Below, piece after piece: positions 17,505 to 25,794 of a stretch of DNA of 49,176 bases. The notes under the pieces were generated by a model. That model was not told the DNA's origin. It searched no databases and worked only from the letters and a program-made list of their open reading frames with translations. Numbering within the stretch: the first letter of the stretch is position 1; each line of letters begins with the position of its first letter. The position numbers and the translations under genes were made by a program. The stretch comes from Clostridia bacterium (GTDB lineage Bacteria; Bacillota; Clostridia; Oscillospirales; CAG-272), in contig JAFSSK010000036.1 of assembly GCA_017451045.1 (NCBI GenBank), positions 1-49,176 on the forward strand, in the 5' to 3' direction.

Positions 17505-17534
17505 TTGACAGACCGTCCGAATCGTGTCATAATG
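17505..17534 (+). promoter_or_regulatory. Promoter of the DtxR/MntR-type repressor gene
   Basis: TTGACA (17505-17510) and CATAAT (17529-17534) are 18 bases apart, about 30 bases before the start codon. It runs divergently from the thrS promoter. Confidence 0.6.
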
Positions 17535-17563
17535 AGAATGCAAATTCGTTTATGGAGGCCGTT

Positions 17564-17926
17564 ATGAAACTGCAGGAATCGGGGGAAATGTATCTGGAGA
17601 CCATCCTTGTCCTTTCGGAGAAGAGCAGGTACGTCCGGTCGATCGACATCGCCGAGCATATGAACTATTCCAAGCCCTCCGTCAGCCGGGCCATGAAGAC
17701 CCTTCGTGAGAACGGGTATCTCGAAGTGGACGGGAACGGCTTCATCACCCTGACCGAAACGGGGCTTTCCGTCGCGGAAAAGATCTATGAACGCCACCAC
17801 ATCCTCTCGCAGGCGCTGGTCACGCTGGGCGTGCCGGCGGATGTGGCCGTCGAGGACGCGTGCCGCATCGAGCACGTCATCAGCGACGAATCCTTCCAGG
17901 CCATCAAAAAGAAAATATCCGGCTGA
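17564..17926 (+). CDS. DtxR/MntR-family metal-dependent repressor
   Basis: The 120-residue protein has an N-terminal winged helix-turn-helix (YVRSIDIAEHMNYSKPSVSRAMKTL) and a short metal-binding/dimerisation domain containing ERHHIL and EDACRIEHVIS, whose His and Glu are typical metal ligands. It lacks the C-terminal SH3-like FeoA domain, so it is closer to MntR than to DtxR. It should repress metal-uptake genes when Mn2+ or Fe2+ is plentiful, but no metal transporter is adjacent. GGAGG fixes the ATG at 17564, ahead of an in-frame ATG at 17552. A strong terminator follows. Confidence 0.85.
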   Translation: MKLQESGEMYLETILVLSEKSRYVRSIDIAEHMNYSKPSVSRAMKTLRENGYLEVDGNGFITLTETGLSVAEKIYERHHILSQALVTLGVPADVAVEDACRIEHVISDESFQAIKKKISG

Positions 17927-17958
17927 GCGCCAAGCTCCCGCCGGAACGAAACTGCGGA

Positions 17959-17997
17959 ACAGGCCGCCGGAGATCCGGCGGCCTGTCGTTCTTTTTT
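17959..17997 (+). terminator. Terminator of the repressor gene
   Basis: ACAGGCCGCCGG (17959-17970) pairs perfectly with CCGGCGGCCTGT (17975-17986), followed by CGTTCTTTTTT. Confidence 0.9.
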
Positions 17998-18030
17998 GTA
18001 TCGGTCTGCGGCTTTTTTGCCGGCAGGCTT

Positions 18031-18675
18031 TTACTGTTTTGCGTTGTCCTGCTGCGCTTTCAGAAGATCGCGGATCTCCGTCAGCAGCTTGCCTGTGTTC
18101 TCGGAGACCTCCACCTGTGCGCGCCATGCTTCCATTTCCGCTTTTCTGGCCTCCTCTTCGCGGGCTGCCTTCTCAGCGGCTGCGGCTTCTGCGGCGGCCT
18201 TTTCGGCGGCGGCAGCTTCCTCGGCGGCCTTCGCTGCGGCTGCGGCTGCGGCTTTATCTTCGGAAGACTTCAGGTTTTCTTTCAGATCGTTCTGTTTCTC
18301 TCTTGCTTTCGCTCTGATTTTGGTCACGATCCGCAGGATCAGGAAGAACACCAGAGCGATGATCAGAAAGTCGATCACTTTCTGCACGAAGTTGCCCCAG
18401 AGCAGTGCGACTTCCGCAACATCCACGACTGTCTCGCCCGCTTCATCCAGATGCGTCACTTCCGGGCGGAGAATGATCTTCATTTCGCTCAGGTTGGCAT
18501 CATTTGTCAGAAGGGCCAGGATCGGAGATACGAAACCTTGTGTAAATGCACCCACGATTGCGGTGAATGCGCCGGCCACGGCAACGCCGACAGCCATGTC
18601 AATCACGTTCCCGCGGCTGATAAACGCTTTAAAATCGGCCCAGAACGTTGATTTCTTCTTTTCTTTTTTAGCCAT
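18031..18675 (-). CDS. mscL: Large-conductance mechanosensitive channel MscL with long Ala/Glu tail
   Basis: The 214-residue protein carries the MscL signature RGNVIDMAVGVAVAGAF in TM1 and a second membrane helix at about 88-118. MscL opens under high membrane tension and releases solutes during osmotic downshock. The usual length is about 130-150 residues. Here an extra stretch (about 125-200) of Ala/Glu/Lys-rich heptad-like sequence predicts a long cytoplasmic coiled-coil bundle. The tail could alter gating or act as a larger filter, which is inference. The gene has its own promoter upstream and stands alone. Confidence 0.92.
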   Translation of the reverse strand: MAKKEKKKSTFWADFKAFISRGNVIDMAVGVAVAGAFTAIVGAFTQGFVSPILALLTNDANLSEMKIILRPEVTHLDEAGETVVDVAEVALLWGNFVQKVIDFLIIALVFFLILRIVTKIRAKAREKQNDLKENLKSSEDKAAAAAAAKAAEEAAAAEKAAAEAAAAEKAAREEEARKAEMEAWRAQVEVSENTGKLLTEIRDLLKAQQDNAKQ

Positions 18676-18746
18676 CTCGTTGAATCCTTTCTTAGATTGT
18701 TCGCAAAGTCTTCCGGATGCTGTCCCCCAGGCTTTACTTTACTGAA

Positions 18747-18776
18747 ATTATACCATTGATGAAAAAAGCTTGTCAA
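18747..18776 (-). promoter_or_regulatory. mscL promoter
   Basis: TTGACA (18771-18776) and TATAAT (18747-18752) on the minus strand are 18 bases apart, about 71 bases before the mscL start codon. Confidence 0.8.
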
Positions 18777-18839
18777 GGCAAAACATAATGTTGCGTCACA
18801 TTTTTGGAGAAAAACACCGCCCCGCGCTCAATGCGGATC

Positions 18840-21800
18840 TCAGCCCTGCGGGAAGATCAGGCACTGCCCGGCTTTGCCGCGGTATATGTCTTTCGCGGCC
18901 TTTATCTCGCCGTCCCGGACGAACGCGGCCATGACCGTCCCGTCGGAAAGCTGGATTGCCTGGCATTCGCCGTCGTTGCGCAGGATGCGTTTGAATGCGC
19001 TTTTCCCGCCGGTGAAGTACACTTCGTACGCATACTTGCCGTCACGAAGCGGCACGGTGGCGGTGAAAGTCTTGAGCCCGTCTGGGCCGTCTGAAATCGG
19101 AGTCAAATTGTATTCCGCCTTTACGCCGTCCAGCAGTGATTTGTATCTGAACGAGTCACATGTAGCAGTTGCGCCGTCCTTACTGAATTTCACGAGTTCA
19201 GTTGCACGCTCTTCGATCACGGCATTCAGGTTCCCCGATCCGTCACATGCGCCGAGGACGACCAGCCCTTTATCCGATAAGAAGCAGGACACTGTCGCAT
19301 CGATTCCGTCGCAGGCGGATCTTGAACAGAGGATCCCGTAACTGCCGAGCGCCTGGCCGAAAGAAATCGCCCTGGACATGCTCTTCTTTTCCGTGTTTTT
19401 CCTGCCTTGCGGTCTAATCACGGTCCCGGGTTTCCGGAAACTGTTCGAAGAGATGTATCCTTCCTTCTGATGCATGAAACTCGTGAAAACACCCGCGTAC
19501 GGTGACTGTGACAGGCAGTGGACTCCGATATACCGGCCGTCCGCACGGCAGGTGAGTGAACCTGCTTTTGGGAAATACCGCAGAGAGGCCCGTCTTTCGT
19601 CCGTGCAGTTGCTCAGTTCATAGAAAAAGGCCTTTAATTCTTCTGTCCGGTATGTGTGTTCCGTCTGCTCCCCGAGCAAGAATATGGTCGGAATATACAT
19701 GGTCCATTCGAGCAAAAATTGCTCCTTCCCCATTTCTTCCATCCAGAACGGATCGAAGTCCCTGCCGGCGATCATACTGCGCTGTCCGTCAAGGATATGC
19801 CGTGTCAGGAAGAACCAGTCGTGTTCGGAGAACTTCCAGCAAGTGCCCCCGAGAATGAATGCCAGTTCTCCCATATAGATCGTGAAGTCCACGCCGTCTG
19901 AGCCGGATTGCCTTTTGCCTTTCAGGAGGTAGGACGCGTCGGTCTGTATCCCGTCCGGCGTTTTTTCATCTGTCAGTGACCCTAACGCCTTGCGCGCCGC
20001 GTCCATAATGTCCGGGTCGTTGACAAGTGCCGCGTAAAGGACCGTCCGCAGCACAAGCCCTGCCCCGGCAGAACCAACGACCTTCATATTGCCGTTGCCC
20101 GGCGTTACGAGCGTATACCGACTGAGCAGTTTTATACACAGATCCGATACGTCAGGGTCGATGAATTTTTTGCATAGGCAACACAGTTTTGCGGCATACA
20201 AGGCCGATTTTGCATCGGTACGCAGGCGCTTTTTATTAAGGTAGTACCGCAGGGCACCGTTGAGTTTCGAAACCGTTCCTTTATTATCAAAATCCACATC
20301 CGACGGGGCGGCCATGTACAGCCTTTCAAGGTAAGGAGCCAACTCTGATCCGTCCGCTTCGTCCCAGTGCCAGGTGTTTTCCGTTTCTCCGCGTACAAGT
20401 TCGTCCAGTCCCGTTTCCTTTCCGCTGACCGCGACGGTCAGGAAGCTGCACTTGATCTCGCCTGCCACCACATGCACGAGGTCCACTATGCGCTGATCAT
20501 ATACTCTGAACCCGGGTCTTGCCTCCAAAGACAGCTTGTTCTCGCCGGGCTCAAGCCGGACTTCCTGCCCCTGCCAGAGCAACATGGCTTCCGTTTTCGG
20601 CGGGATGCTGATATCGAAGTTTACCGTTTCCTCATCCCTTTGGTAGGAAACTGCTACCTTCCCGCACGGCAGTTTCAGGTTGCCGGAAACCTTGTGGACC
20701 TGAGAAACGCATACGGGCGCTATGACCAGTTTCTGATACTTTGTAACGCCGTCAGGCTGCCTGATCCCCAGGATCCTGCTGAACAGGTTCTCCACGACCG
20801 CGCCGAACATGGGGTGGTTGTGCGAGCGGGAGACCAGCCAGTATTCCCAGAAGGTCGTCGCGCCGATATCGCGCCAACGGCCGAATCCGTGCGGTTTTCC
20901 GGCGCACAGCATGCGCACTGCCGTTTCCGCCTCGCCGTATTCGAACAGAAGCCTTGTGACGATCTCCGTCCCGAAGATGCCTGTGTCGTACCACGGCTCT
21001 TTGCGGTAGTGCTCAAGGAAGTGCTCACGCGTCCTTTCGTCCCCGAGCCCGATGTCCAGCGCGAATCCGTTAGCGCCCTGCCGGTTTCCTAAAAAGTCTC
21101 CCTGGAGAGAATCGAAATAGGCGGCCGTGATGGCATCTTTCCGCTTTTCGATCTGAACCTGAAGAGAAAGCGCGGCTTTGCTATCCACCAGGATCTCCGT
21201 GATCTCCTGAAGCAGTTCGAGGCATTTGATATAGAAATAGTTGTTCACGAAAGGAGGCGGCAGGAGCACGTCGTCCGGCGTACACCATTCGCCCAGACAC
21301 CACTCGCCGCTCTTGTCGCTGCTGACCAGCATGTTTTTCGTGTGCTCTTCCAGATACTCGATGTATTGCAGCATCTGGGGGTACATATCCCGGAGCAGTT
21401 CCTTGTCCCCGTACATCCTGTAGTACACGTACGGGACGATGATGATGGCGCCGCCCCATCCGCCGGGGCCTCCGCCGCTCCTGATGTAAGGCGCCGTATA
21501 CTGCACGTGCCCCGTCTTTCTGTCCTGGCAGTCCGCTATGTCGCCCAGCCATTTTTTGTAAAACGCCTTGGCATCCATCGTCATCATGACCGTCTTGCAG
21601 GTCAGCTGTCCGTCCCCTGTATACCCGCGTCTTTCCAGGTGCGGACAGTCGGACGGGATACCCCTGTGCATGTTGGACAGCATGGTGTTCTGGAAGGTCT
21701 TCCAGATCCAGTCCAGCATGGGCTCGTCGCTTTCGAACTGCGCGGTGACGGGCACGTCTGCGTGGATCTTGATAACTTCCTCCACGACGCCGCCCGTGAT

Positions 21801-22673
21801 CTTGATATACCGGAACGCTAGCCAGGTGAACATGGGCTCCGCCACGCGGCCTTTACCGTCCGAGACGCAGACGAACCGCTGCCCGTGCCCGTGCGCGGGC
21901 TCTCCGTCCTCCAGTTCCTCGCCGAGAATGACCGTGACCGTTTCGCCGGCCGCCGCCGTGAGTCTTACGCGAACGATGGCCGACGTGTTCTCATACGCGT
22001 CGTATACGATCGTTCCGTTGCTGTTTGACAGTTCCTTCGGACGGACCCGGCTGATCTCCCGGTCCGCCGGGCAGCCTGTCATAAGATAGTCGGACACGAC
22101 GGGCAGGCTCAGCCTGACGCCCTGCCATCCTTCCGTGCAGGACGGATCGAGGCAGCTGTCGTCCCAGTCCGAGAAGTCATGTTTTTCCCCTTCGAGCAGA
22201 TTGCTTTCCGCCACGAAGGACTTATGCCACTCGACATCCGTATCGGAGTCGACGGTCACTGCTTTTTTGCCTGCCGTTATCTCCAGATGCCACAAGGCCT
22301 TCATGCATCCGAAGGACCTTTCGGGGTCCGTCGGGAAGCTGTACCAGCCGTTTCCCAGAAAGACGGTCAGCGTGTTGAGGCCTTTCTGCAGAAGTTTCCT
22401 GACGTTGTACTGCGGGACATAGATCCTGTGGGCCGTCTCCTCGCCCGCAGGCGAGAGCTCGCGCGGCTCATAGTCGCTGGAAAGCGGAAGGAAATAGTCC
22501 TCGCCGATCCTTTTGCCGTTGAGGTAGGCGACGAACGTGCCGAGGCCGAGAATGCGCAGTTCGGCCTTGTCGGGCTTTTCATCCAGCTCGAACGTCTGCC
22601 TTAGGACCGGACAGACGTTTTCATCGTCCGCCGAGATCCATTTCGCCTGTCCGAATAGTTCTTTCTGTGTCAT
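18840..22673 (-). CDS. Fusion of GH78 rhamnosidase-type module and PL8-like module
   Basis: The 1277-residue protein has no signal peptide. Residues 1 to about 735 match bacterial alpha-L-rhamnosidases (GH78). They show an N-terminal beta-sandwich with AKWIS, the catalytic-domain motif DCPHLERRGYTGDGQ (342-356) that keeps the family Glu and Asp, and GATTFWEYW (604-612). Residues about 745-1277 resemble polysaccharide lyase family 8: an alpha toroid with DGIQTDASY (907-915) and LGGTCWKFSE (941-950), then a beta-sandwich with FLSDKGLVVLGA. In the PL8-like half the expected catalytic His (HQHG in active lyases) and Asn (RTGAN) appear as LKGK and GSAGAG. GC is higher in the first half than in the second. 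No good ribosome binding site is seen at the start. Confidence 0.75.
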   Translation of the reverse strand: MTQKELFGQAKWISADDENVCPVLRQTFELDEKPDKAELRILGLGTFVAYLNGKRIGEDYFLPLSSDYEPRELSPAGEETAHRIYVPQYNVRKLLQKGLNTLTVFLGNGWYSFPTDPERSFGCMKALWHLEITAGKKAVTVDSDTDVEWHKSFVAESNLLEGEKHDFSDWDDSCLDPSCTEGWQGVRLSLPVVSDYLMTGCPADREISRVRPKELSNSNGTIVYDAYENTSAIVRVRLTAAAGETVTVILGEELEDGEPAHGHGQRFVCVSDGKGRVAEPMFTWLAFRYIKITGGVVEEVIKIHADVPVTAQFESDEPMLDWIWKTFQNTMLSNMHRGIPSDCPHLERRGYTGDGQLTCKTVMMTMDAKAFYKKWLGDIADCQDRKTGHVQYTAPYIRSGGGPGGWGGAIIIVPYVYYRMYGDKELLRDMYPQMLQYIEYLEEHTKNMLVSSDKSGEWCLGEWCTPDDVLLPPPFVNNYFYIKCLELLQEITEILVDSKAALSLQVQIEKRKDAITAAYFDSLQGDFLGNRQGANGFALDIGLGDERTREHFLEHYRKEPWYDTGIFGTEIVTRLLFEYGEAETAVRMLCAGKPHGFGRWRDIGATTFWEYWLVSRSHNHPMFGAVVENLFSRILGIRQPDGVTKYQKLVIAPVCVSQVHKVSGNLKLPCGKVAVSYQRDEETVNFDISIPPKTEAMLLWQGQEVRLEPGENKLSLEARPGFRVYDQRIVDLVHVVAGEIKCSFLTVAVSGKETGLDELVRGETENTWHWDEADGSELAPYLERLYMAAPSDVDFDNKGTVSKLNGALRYYLNKKRLRTDAKSALYAAKLCCLCKKFIDPDVSDLCIKLLSRYTLVTPGNGNMKVVGSAGAGLVLRTVLYAALVNDPDIMDAARKALGSLTDEKTPDGIQTDASYLLKGKRQSGSDGVDFTIYMGELAFILGGTCWKFSEHDWFFLTRHILDGQRSMIAGRDFDPFWMEEMGKEQFLLEWTMYIPTIFLLGEQTEHTYRTEELKAFFYELSNCTDERRASLRYFPKAGSLTCRADGRYIGVHCLSQSPYAGVFTSFMHQKEGYISSNSFRKPGTVIRPQGRKNTEKKSMSRAISFGQALGSYGILCSRSACDGIDATVSCFLSDKGLVVLGACDGSGNLNAVIEERATELVKFSKDGATATCDSFRYKSLLDGVKAEYNLTPISDGPDGLKTFTATVPLRDGKYAYEVYFTGGKSAFKRILRNDGECQAIQLSDGTVMAAFVRDGEIKAAKDIYRGKAGQCLIFPQG

Positions 22674-22761
22674 GCGCTTTTTGCGGCGATCCCGTACGGG
22701 ACGGTCCGCCTTCTCCCTTCCGTGTTTTCAGTGGGTTGGTATCTGCCTGTTTTTCAACAAA

Positions 22762-22790
22762 AGTATACCACATAGAACCTGCTGTTTCAA
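22762..22790 (-). promoter_or_regulatory. Promoter of the GH78/PL8-like gene
   Basis: TTGAAA (22785-22790) and TATACT (22762-22767) on the minus strand are 17 bases apart. It stands back to back with the trkA promoter; their -35 boxes are 14 bases apart. Confidence 0.65.
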
Positions 22791-22804
22791 GCCATGAAGG
22801 ACTG

Positions 22805-22833
22805 TTGACATTTTAATTTATTAATGCTATAAT
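22805..22833 (+). promoter_or_regulatory. trkA-trkH promoter, perfect sigma-A consensus
   Basis: TTGACA (22805-22810) and TATAAT (22828-22833) are exactly 17 bases apart. The spacer is AT-rich. The trkA start codon follows at 22881. Confidence 0.88.
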
Positions 22834-22880
22834 ACGAAACACCATTAAGAAAAGCGTGACACAAGCCACGGGAGGGTACG

Positions 22881-24257
22881 ATGAGAATTACGGTTGCAGG
22901 GTGCGGAAAAGTAGGTTCTGCGCTGGCCAAACAGCTGACGAACGACAATCATGACGTGACGCTGATCGACACGGATCCCGCCGTTCTGAACTCCTTGCAG
23001 GAGCGCACGGACGTCATGACGGCCGTGGGAAACTGCGCCTCCATGTCCGTTTTGCGCGAAGCCCGCATCGAGAACTGCGAAACGCTCGTTGCCGCCACAG
23101 GCTCGGACGTCATCAATCTTCTGTGCTGCGCGACGGCCCGTCACCTCAATCCTGGTATCCATACCATCGCGAGGATCCGGGACCCCGACTACGCCGCCCA
23201 GGCAAGGGCCATGCGGCAGTCTTTCGGACTGTCTCTCGTTGTCACGCCGGAACGTCTCGCGGCTGAAGAGATCCACAACCTGATCAAATACCCGGGCTTT
23301 TTGAAACGGCAGACGCTGATCAAGAGCAATCTGAAGATCGTTGAGCTGCAGGTCGACGCGAAAAGCCCGCTGCGTGACGTGCCCCTGAATTCGCTGTACA
23401 GCACCGTGAAATGCCAGGTCCTCGTGTGCGCCGTCCTCCGCGACGGTCAGGCGACGGTCCCCGACGGCAATTTCATCCTGAAGACAGGCGACAGGCTCTT
23501 CGTCACCGCCCAGTCCGAAAACCTTTCGATGCTGCTCAAGAACCTCGGCGTGATCACGCACAAGGCCAAAAAGGTCATCCTGGCGGGCGGCGGAAGGATC
23601 GCCTTCTACCTTGCGGAAAAACTGCACGCGTCGGGCATCTCCGTCACCATCATCGAGACCAATCCCGAGACATGCACAACGCTGGCGTCTCTCCTGCCGC
23701 CGGACGTTAATATCGTATGCGGAGACGCCAGCGACATGGATCTTCTGGAAAACGAAGGGCTTCCGGACAGCGATACGCTGGTGACCCTGACTGGCTTTGA
23801 CGAACAGAACATGGTCATCTCCCTTTACGGCAACAACTGCGGCATCCCGCAGATCATCACGAAGATCTCCCGCGAGGAGAACTCAAGGCTGATGTCCACC
23901 CTGCCGATCGGAAGCGTCATCGTGCCGCGCAGCCTCTGCTGCAACGACATCATCACCTACATCCACGACATGGACAACCGCAGCGGCGACGCGAAAGCGG
24001 TCCACACCATCGCGGACGGTCAGGCGGACGCTTATGAATTCTCCGTCGGGCCGGAACTGCAGCACCGCTGCAAGATCCCCCTGAAAAACCTGAAACTCAA
24101 GCCGAACATCAGGATCGCGGCACTGTCCCGCGGCAGCTCCTATGCCGTCATCCCGTACGGCGACACCGAGCTGGAGGTTGGAGACACGCTTGTCATCGTG
24201 TCCATCCACAATCCGGACGACTCGAACTTAAAACAGTTGAACGATATTTTTGCTTAA
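22881..24257 (+). CDS. trkA: Trk potassium uptake regulatory subunit TrkA
   Basis: The 458-residue cytosolic protein has two RCK units in tandem. Each starts with a nucleotide-binding Rossmann motif (VAGCGKVGSALAKQL at residue 5 and ILAGGGRIAFYLAEKL near 235) and ends with a TrkA-C domain. It binds NAD(H) and ATP/ADP and gates the TrkH channel. GGGAGG stands before the ATG. trkH follows after 12 bases, so the pair forms a two-gene operon driven by a consensus promoter and closed by a terminator at 25743. Confidence 0.93.
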   Translation: MRITVAGCGKVGSALAKQLTNDNHDVTLIDTDPAVLNSLQERTDVMTAVGNCASMSVLREARIENCETLVAATGSDVINLLCCATARHLNPGIHTIARIRDPDYAAQARAMRQSFGLSLVVTPERLAAEEIHNLIKYPGFLKRQTLIKSNLKIVELQVDAKSPLRDVPLNSLYSTVKCQVLVCAVLRDGQATVPDGNFILKTGDRLFVTAQSENLSMLLKNLGVITHKAKKVILAGGGRIAFYLAEKLHASGISVTIIETNPETCTTLASLLPPDVNIVCGDASDMDLLENEGLPDSDTLVTLTGFDEQNMVISLYGNNCGIPQIITKISREENSRLMSTLPIGSVIVPRSLCCNDIITYIHDMDNRSGDAKAVHTIADGQADAYEFSVGPELQHRCKIPLKNLKLKPNIRIAALSRGSSYAVIPYGDTELEVGDTLVIVSIHNPDDSNLKQLNDIFA

Positions 24258-24269
24258 AGCAGGTTTTAT

Positions 24270-25727
24270 ATGAACTACAAGATTATTGCTAGATTCATTT
24301 CCATGATCCTGGCAATCGAGGCCGGCTTTCTGTGCCTGCCCATCGTCTGGGCGATCATCGACAAAGAACTGCAGGTCATCGTCAGTTTCCTGATCTCAGC
24401 CGCTGCGGCGGGTCTTCTGGCATTCGTTCTCTGGCTGGTTTCCCGAAACGCCAGCCGTACGTATTTTGCCAAAGAAGGCATGGTCTGCGTCGGCCTTTCC
24501 TGGATCGCGATCAGTCTTTGCGGCGCCCTTCCCTTTGTCCTGTCCGGACAGATCCCGAATTTTCTGAACGCACTGTTCGAGATCGTGTCGGGATTTACGA
24601 CGACAGGCGCCTCCATTCTGACAGCCGTTGAGGGAATGTCCCGCGCCATCCTGTTCTGGCGTTCGTTCAGCCACTGGCTGGGCGGTATGGGCGTTCTGGT
24701 ATTCCTTCTGGCCATCATCCCGAACAACAGCCGCGACTCCGGCCTTTCCATGCACCTGATGCGGGCGGAAAGCCCTGGGCCCTCCGTTTCAAAGCTCGTT
24801 CCGAAGATGCGCCAGTCCGCCATGATCCTGTACCTGATCTACATGGCGCTGACGGTTCTTGACATCATTTTCCTGGTCTTCGACATGAGTTTCTTCGAAG
24901 CGGTCTGCACCGCGTTCGGCACCGCCGGAACGGGAGGTTTCGGCATACGAAACGACAGTCTTGCATCCCACAGCCCCTATGTCCAGATCGTGACGACCGT
25001 TTTCATGACGCTTTTCGGCATCAACTTTGCCTGCTACTACCTGCTTCTCATGCGCAAGATCAAGAACGTCCTCAAGGACGAGGAACTGCGCTTCTACATT
25101 CTGTTCATCTTGATTTCCGCCGGCGTTATCGCCGTCAACATCCATTCCCTGTACGACAGCTGGGGGGAAGCCATCAGGCATTCTTCCTTCCAGGTTGCCT
25201 CCGTTATGACGACGACGGGATTCGCGACGGCCGATTTCAACCTCTGGCCTACACTGTCCAAATGCATCCTGCTCGCCCTGATGGTCATCGGGTCCTGCGC
25301 AGGATCGACGGGCGGCGGATTCAAATGCTTCCGTATCCTGCTCATCGCCAAGACAGCCAAACGGAACCTTCAGCAGATCCTGCACCCGCAGCGGATCAAG
25401 CTGATCCGCATCAACGGTCAGGTCGTCGACGAGAAGATCATCGCAGGAACGGGCGCATACCTCGGCATCTACTGCTTCATTTTGCTGATCAGCACGGTCC
25501 TTGTGGGGATCGACGGCGGGCAGTCGGTGCTGACGTCGTTCACCTCCGTCATCGCTTGCCTGAACAACATCGGCCCCGGCCTTGACGCGGTAGGACCTAC
25601 CGGCAACTACGCCGCTCTTGCGCCGCTGTCCAAGGTCGTCCTGATCTTCGACATGCTGGCGGGACGTCTGGAGATCTATCCGGTCCTTCTTCTGTTCTCG
25701 ATCAACACCTGGCGCAGAAAGTCATAA
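24270..25727 (+). CDS. trkH: Trk potassium transporter membrane subunit TrkH
   Basis: The 485-residue integral membrane protein has about ten hydrophobic helices and the four selectivity-loop repeats of the Trk/Ktr/HKT family, for example SGFTTTGAS, GTAGTGGFG, VMTTTGFATAD and NNIGPG. It forms the potassium-conducting part of the uptake system with TrkA bound on the cytosolic side. The SCAGSTGGG stretch before a cytosolic segment is also typical. It closes the operon. Confidence 0.95.
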   Translation: MNYKIIARFISMILAIEAGFLCLPIVWAIIDKELQVIVSFLISAAAAGLLAFVLWLVSRNASRTYFAKEGMVCVGLSWIAISLCGALPFVLSGQIPNFLNALFEIVSGFTTTGASILTAVEGMSRAILFWRSFSHWLGGMGVLVFLLAIIPNNSRDSGLSMHLMRAESPGPSVSKLVPKMRQSAMILYLIYMALTVLDIIFLVFDMSFFEAVCTAFGTAGTGGFGIRNDSLASHSPYVQIVTTVFMTLFGINFACYYLLLMRKIKNVLKDEELRFYILFILISAGVIAVNIHSLYDSWGEAIRHSSFQVASVMTTTGFATADFNLWPTLSKCILLALMVIGSCAGSTGGGFKCFRILLIAKTAKRNLQQILHPQRIKLIRINGQVVDEKIIAGTGAYLGIYCFILLISTVLVGIDGGQSVLTSFTSVIACLNNIGPGLDAVGPTGNYAALAPLSKVVLIFDMLAGRLEIYPVLLLFSINTWRRKS

Positions 25728-25742
25728 TTTGTTTAAACATAA

Positions 25743-25782
25743 ACACGCGGTCCGCAAACGGGCCGCGTGTCTGTTTTTTTTC
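25743..25782 (+). terminator. Terminator of the trkAH operon
   Basis: ACACGCGGTCC (25743-25753) pairs with GGGCCGCGTGT (25760-25770), with one G-T pair, followed by CTGTTTTTTTTC. It may also stop the converging GH127 transcript. Confidence 0.9.
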
Positions 25783-25794
25783 TCTTTGTTTCAG

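Noticed and set aside
15760-17508. 582-codon plus-strand frame opposite thrS
   Set aside because: It lies opposite a clear thrS gene and the T-box leader and has no recognisable domain or start site.
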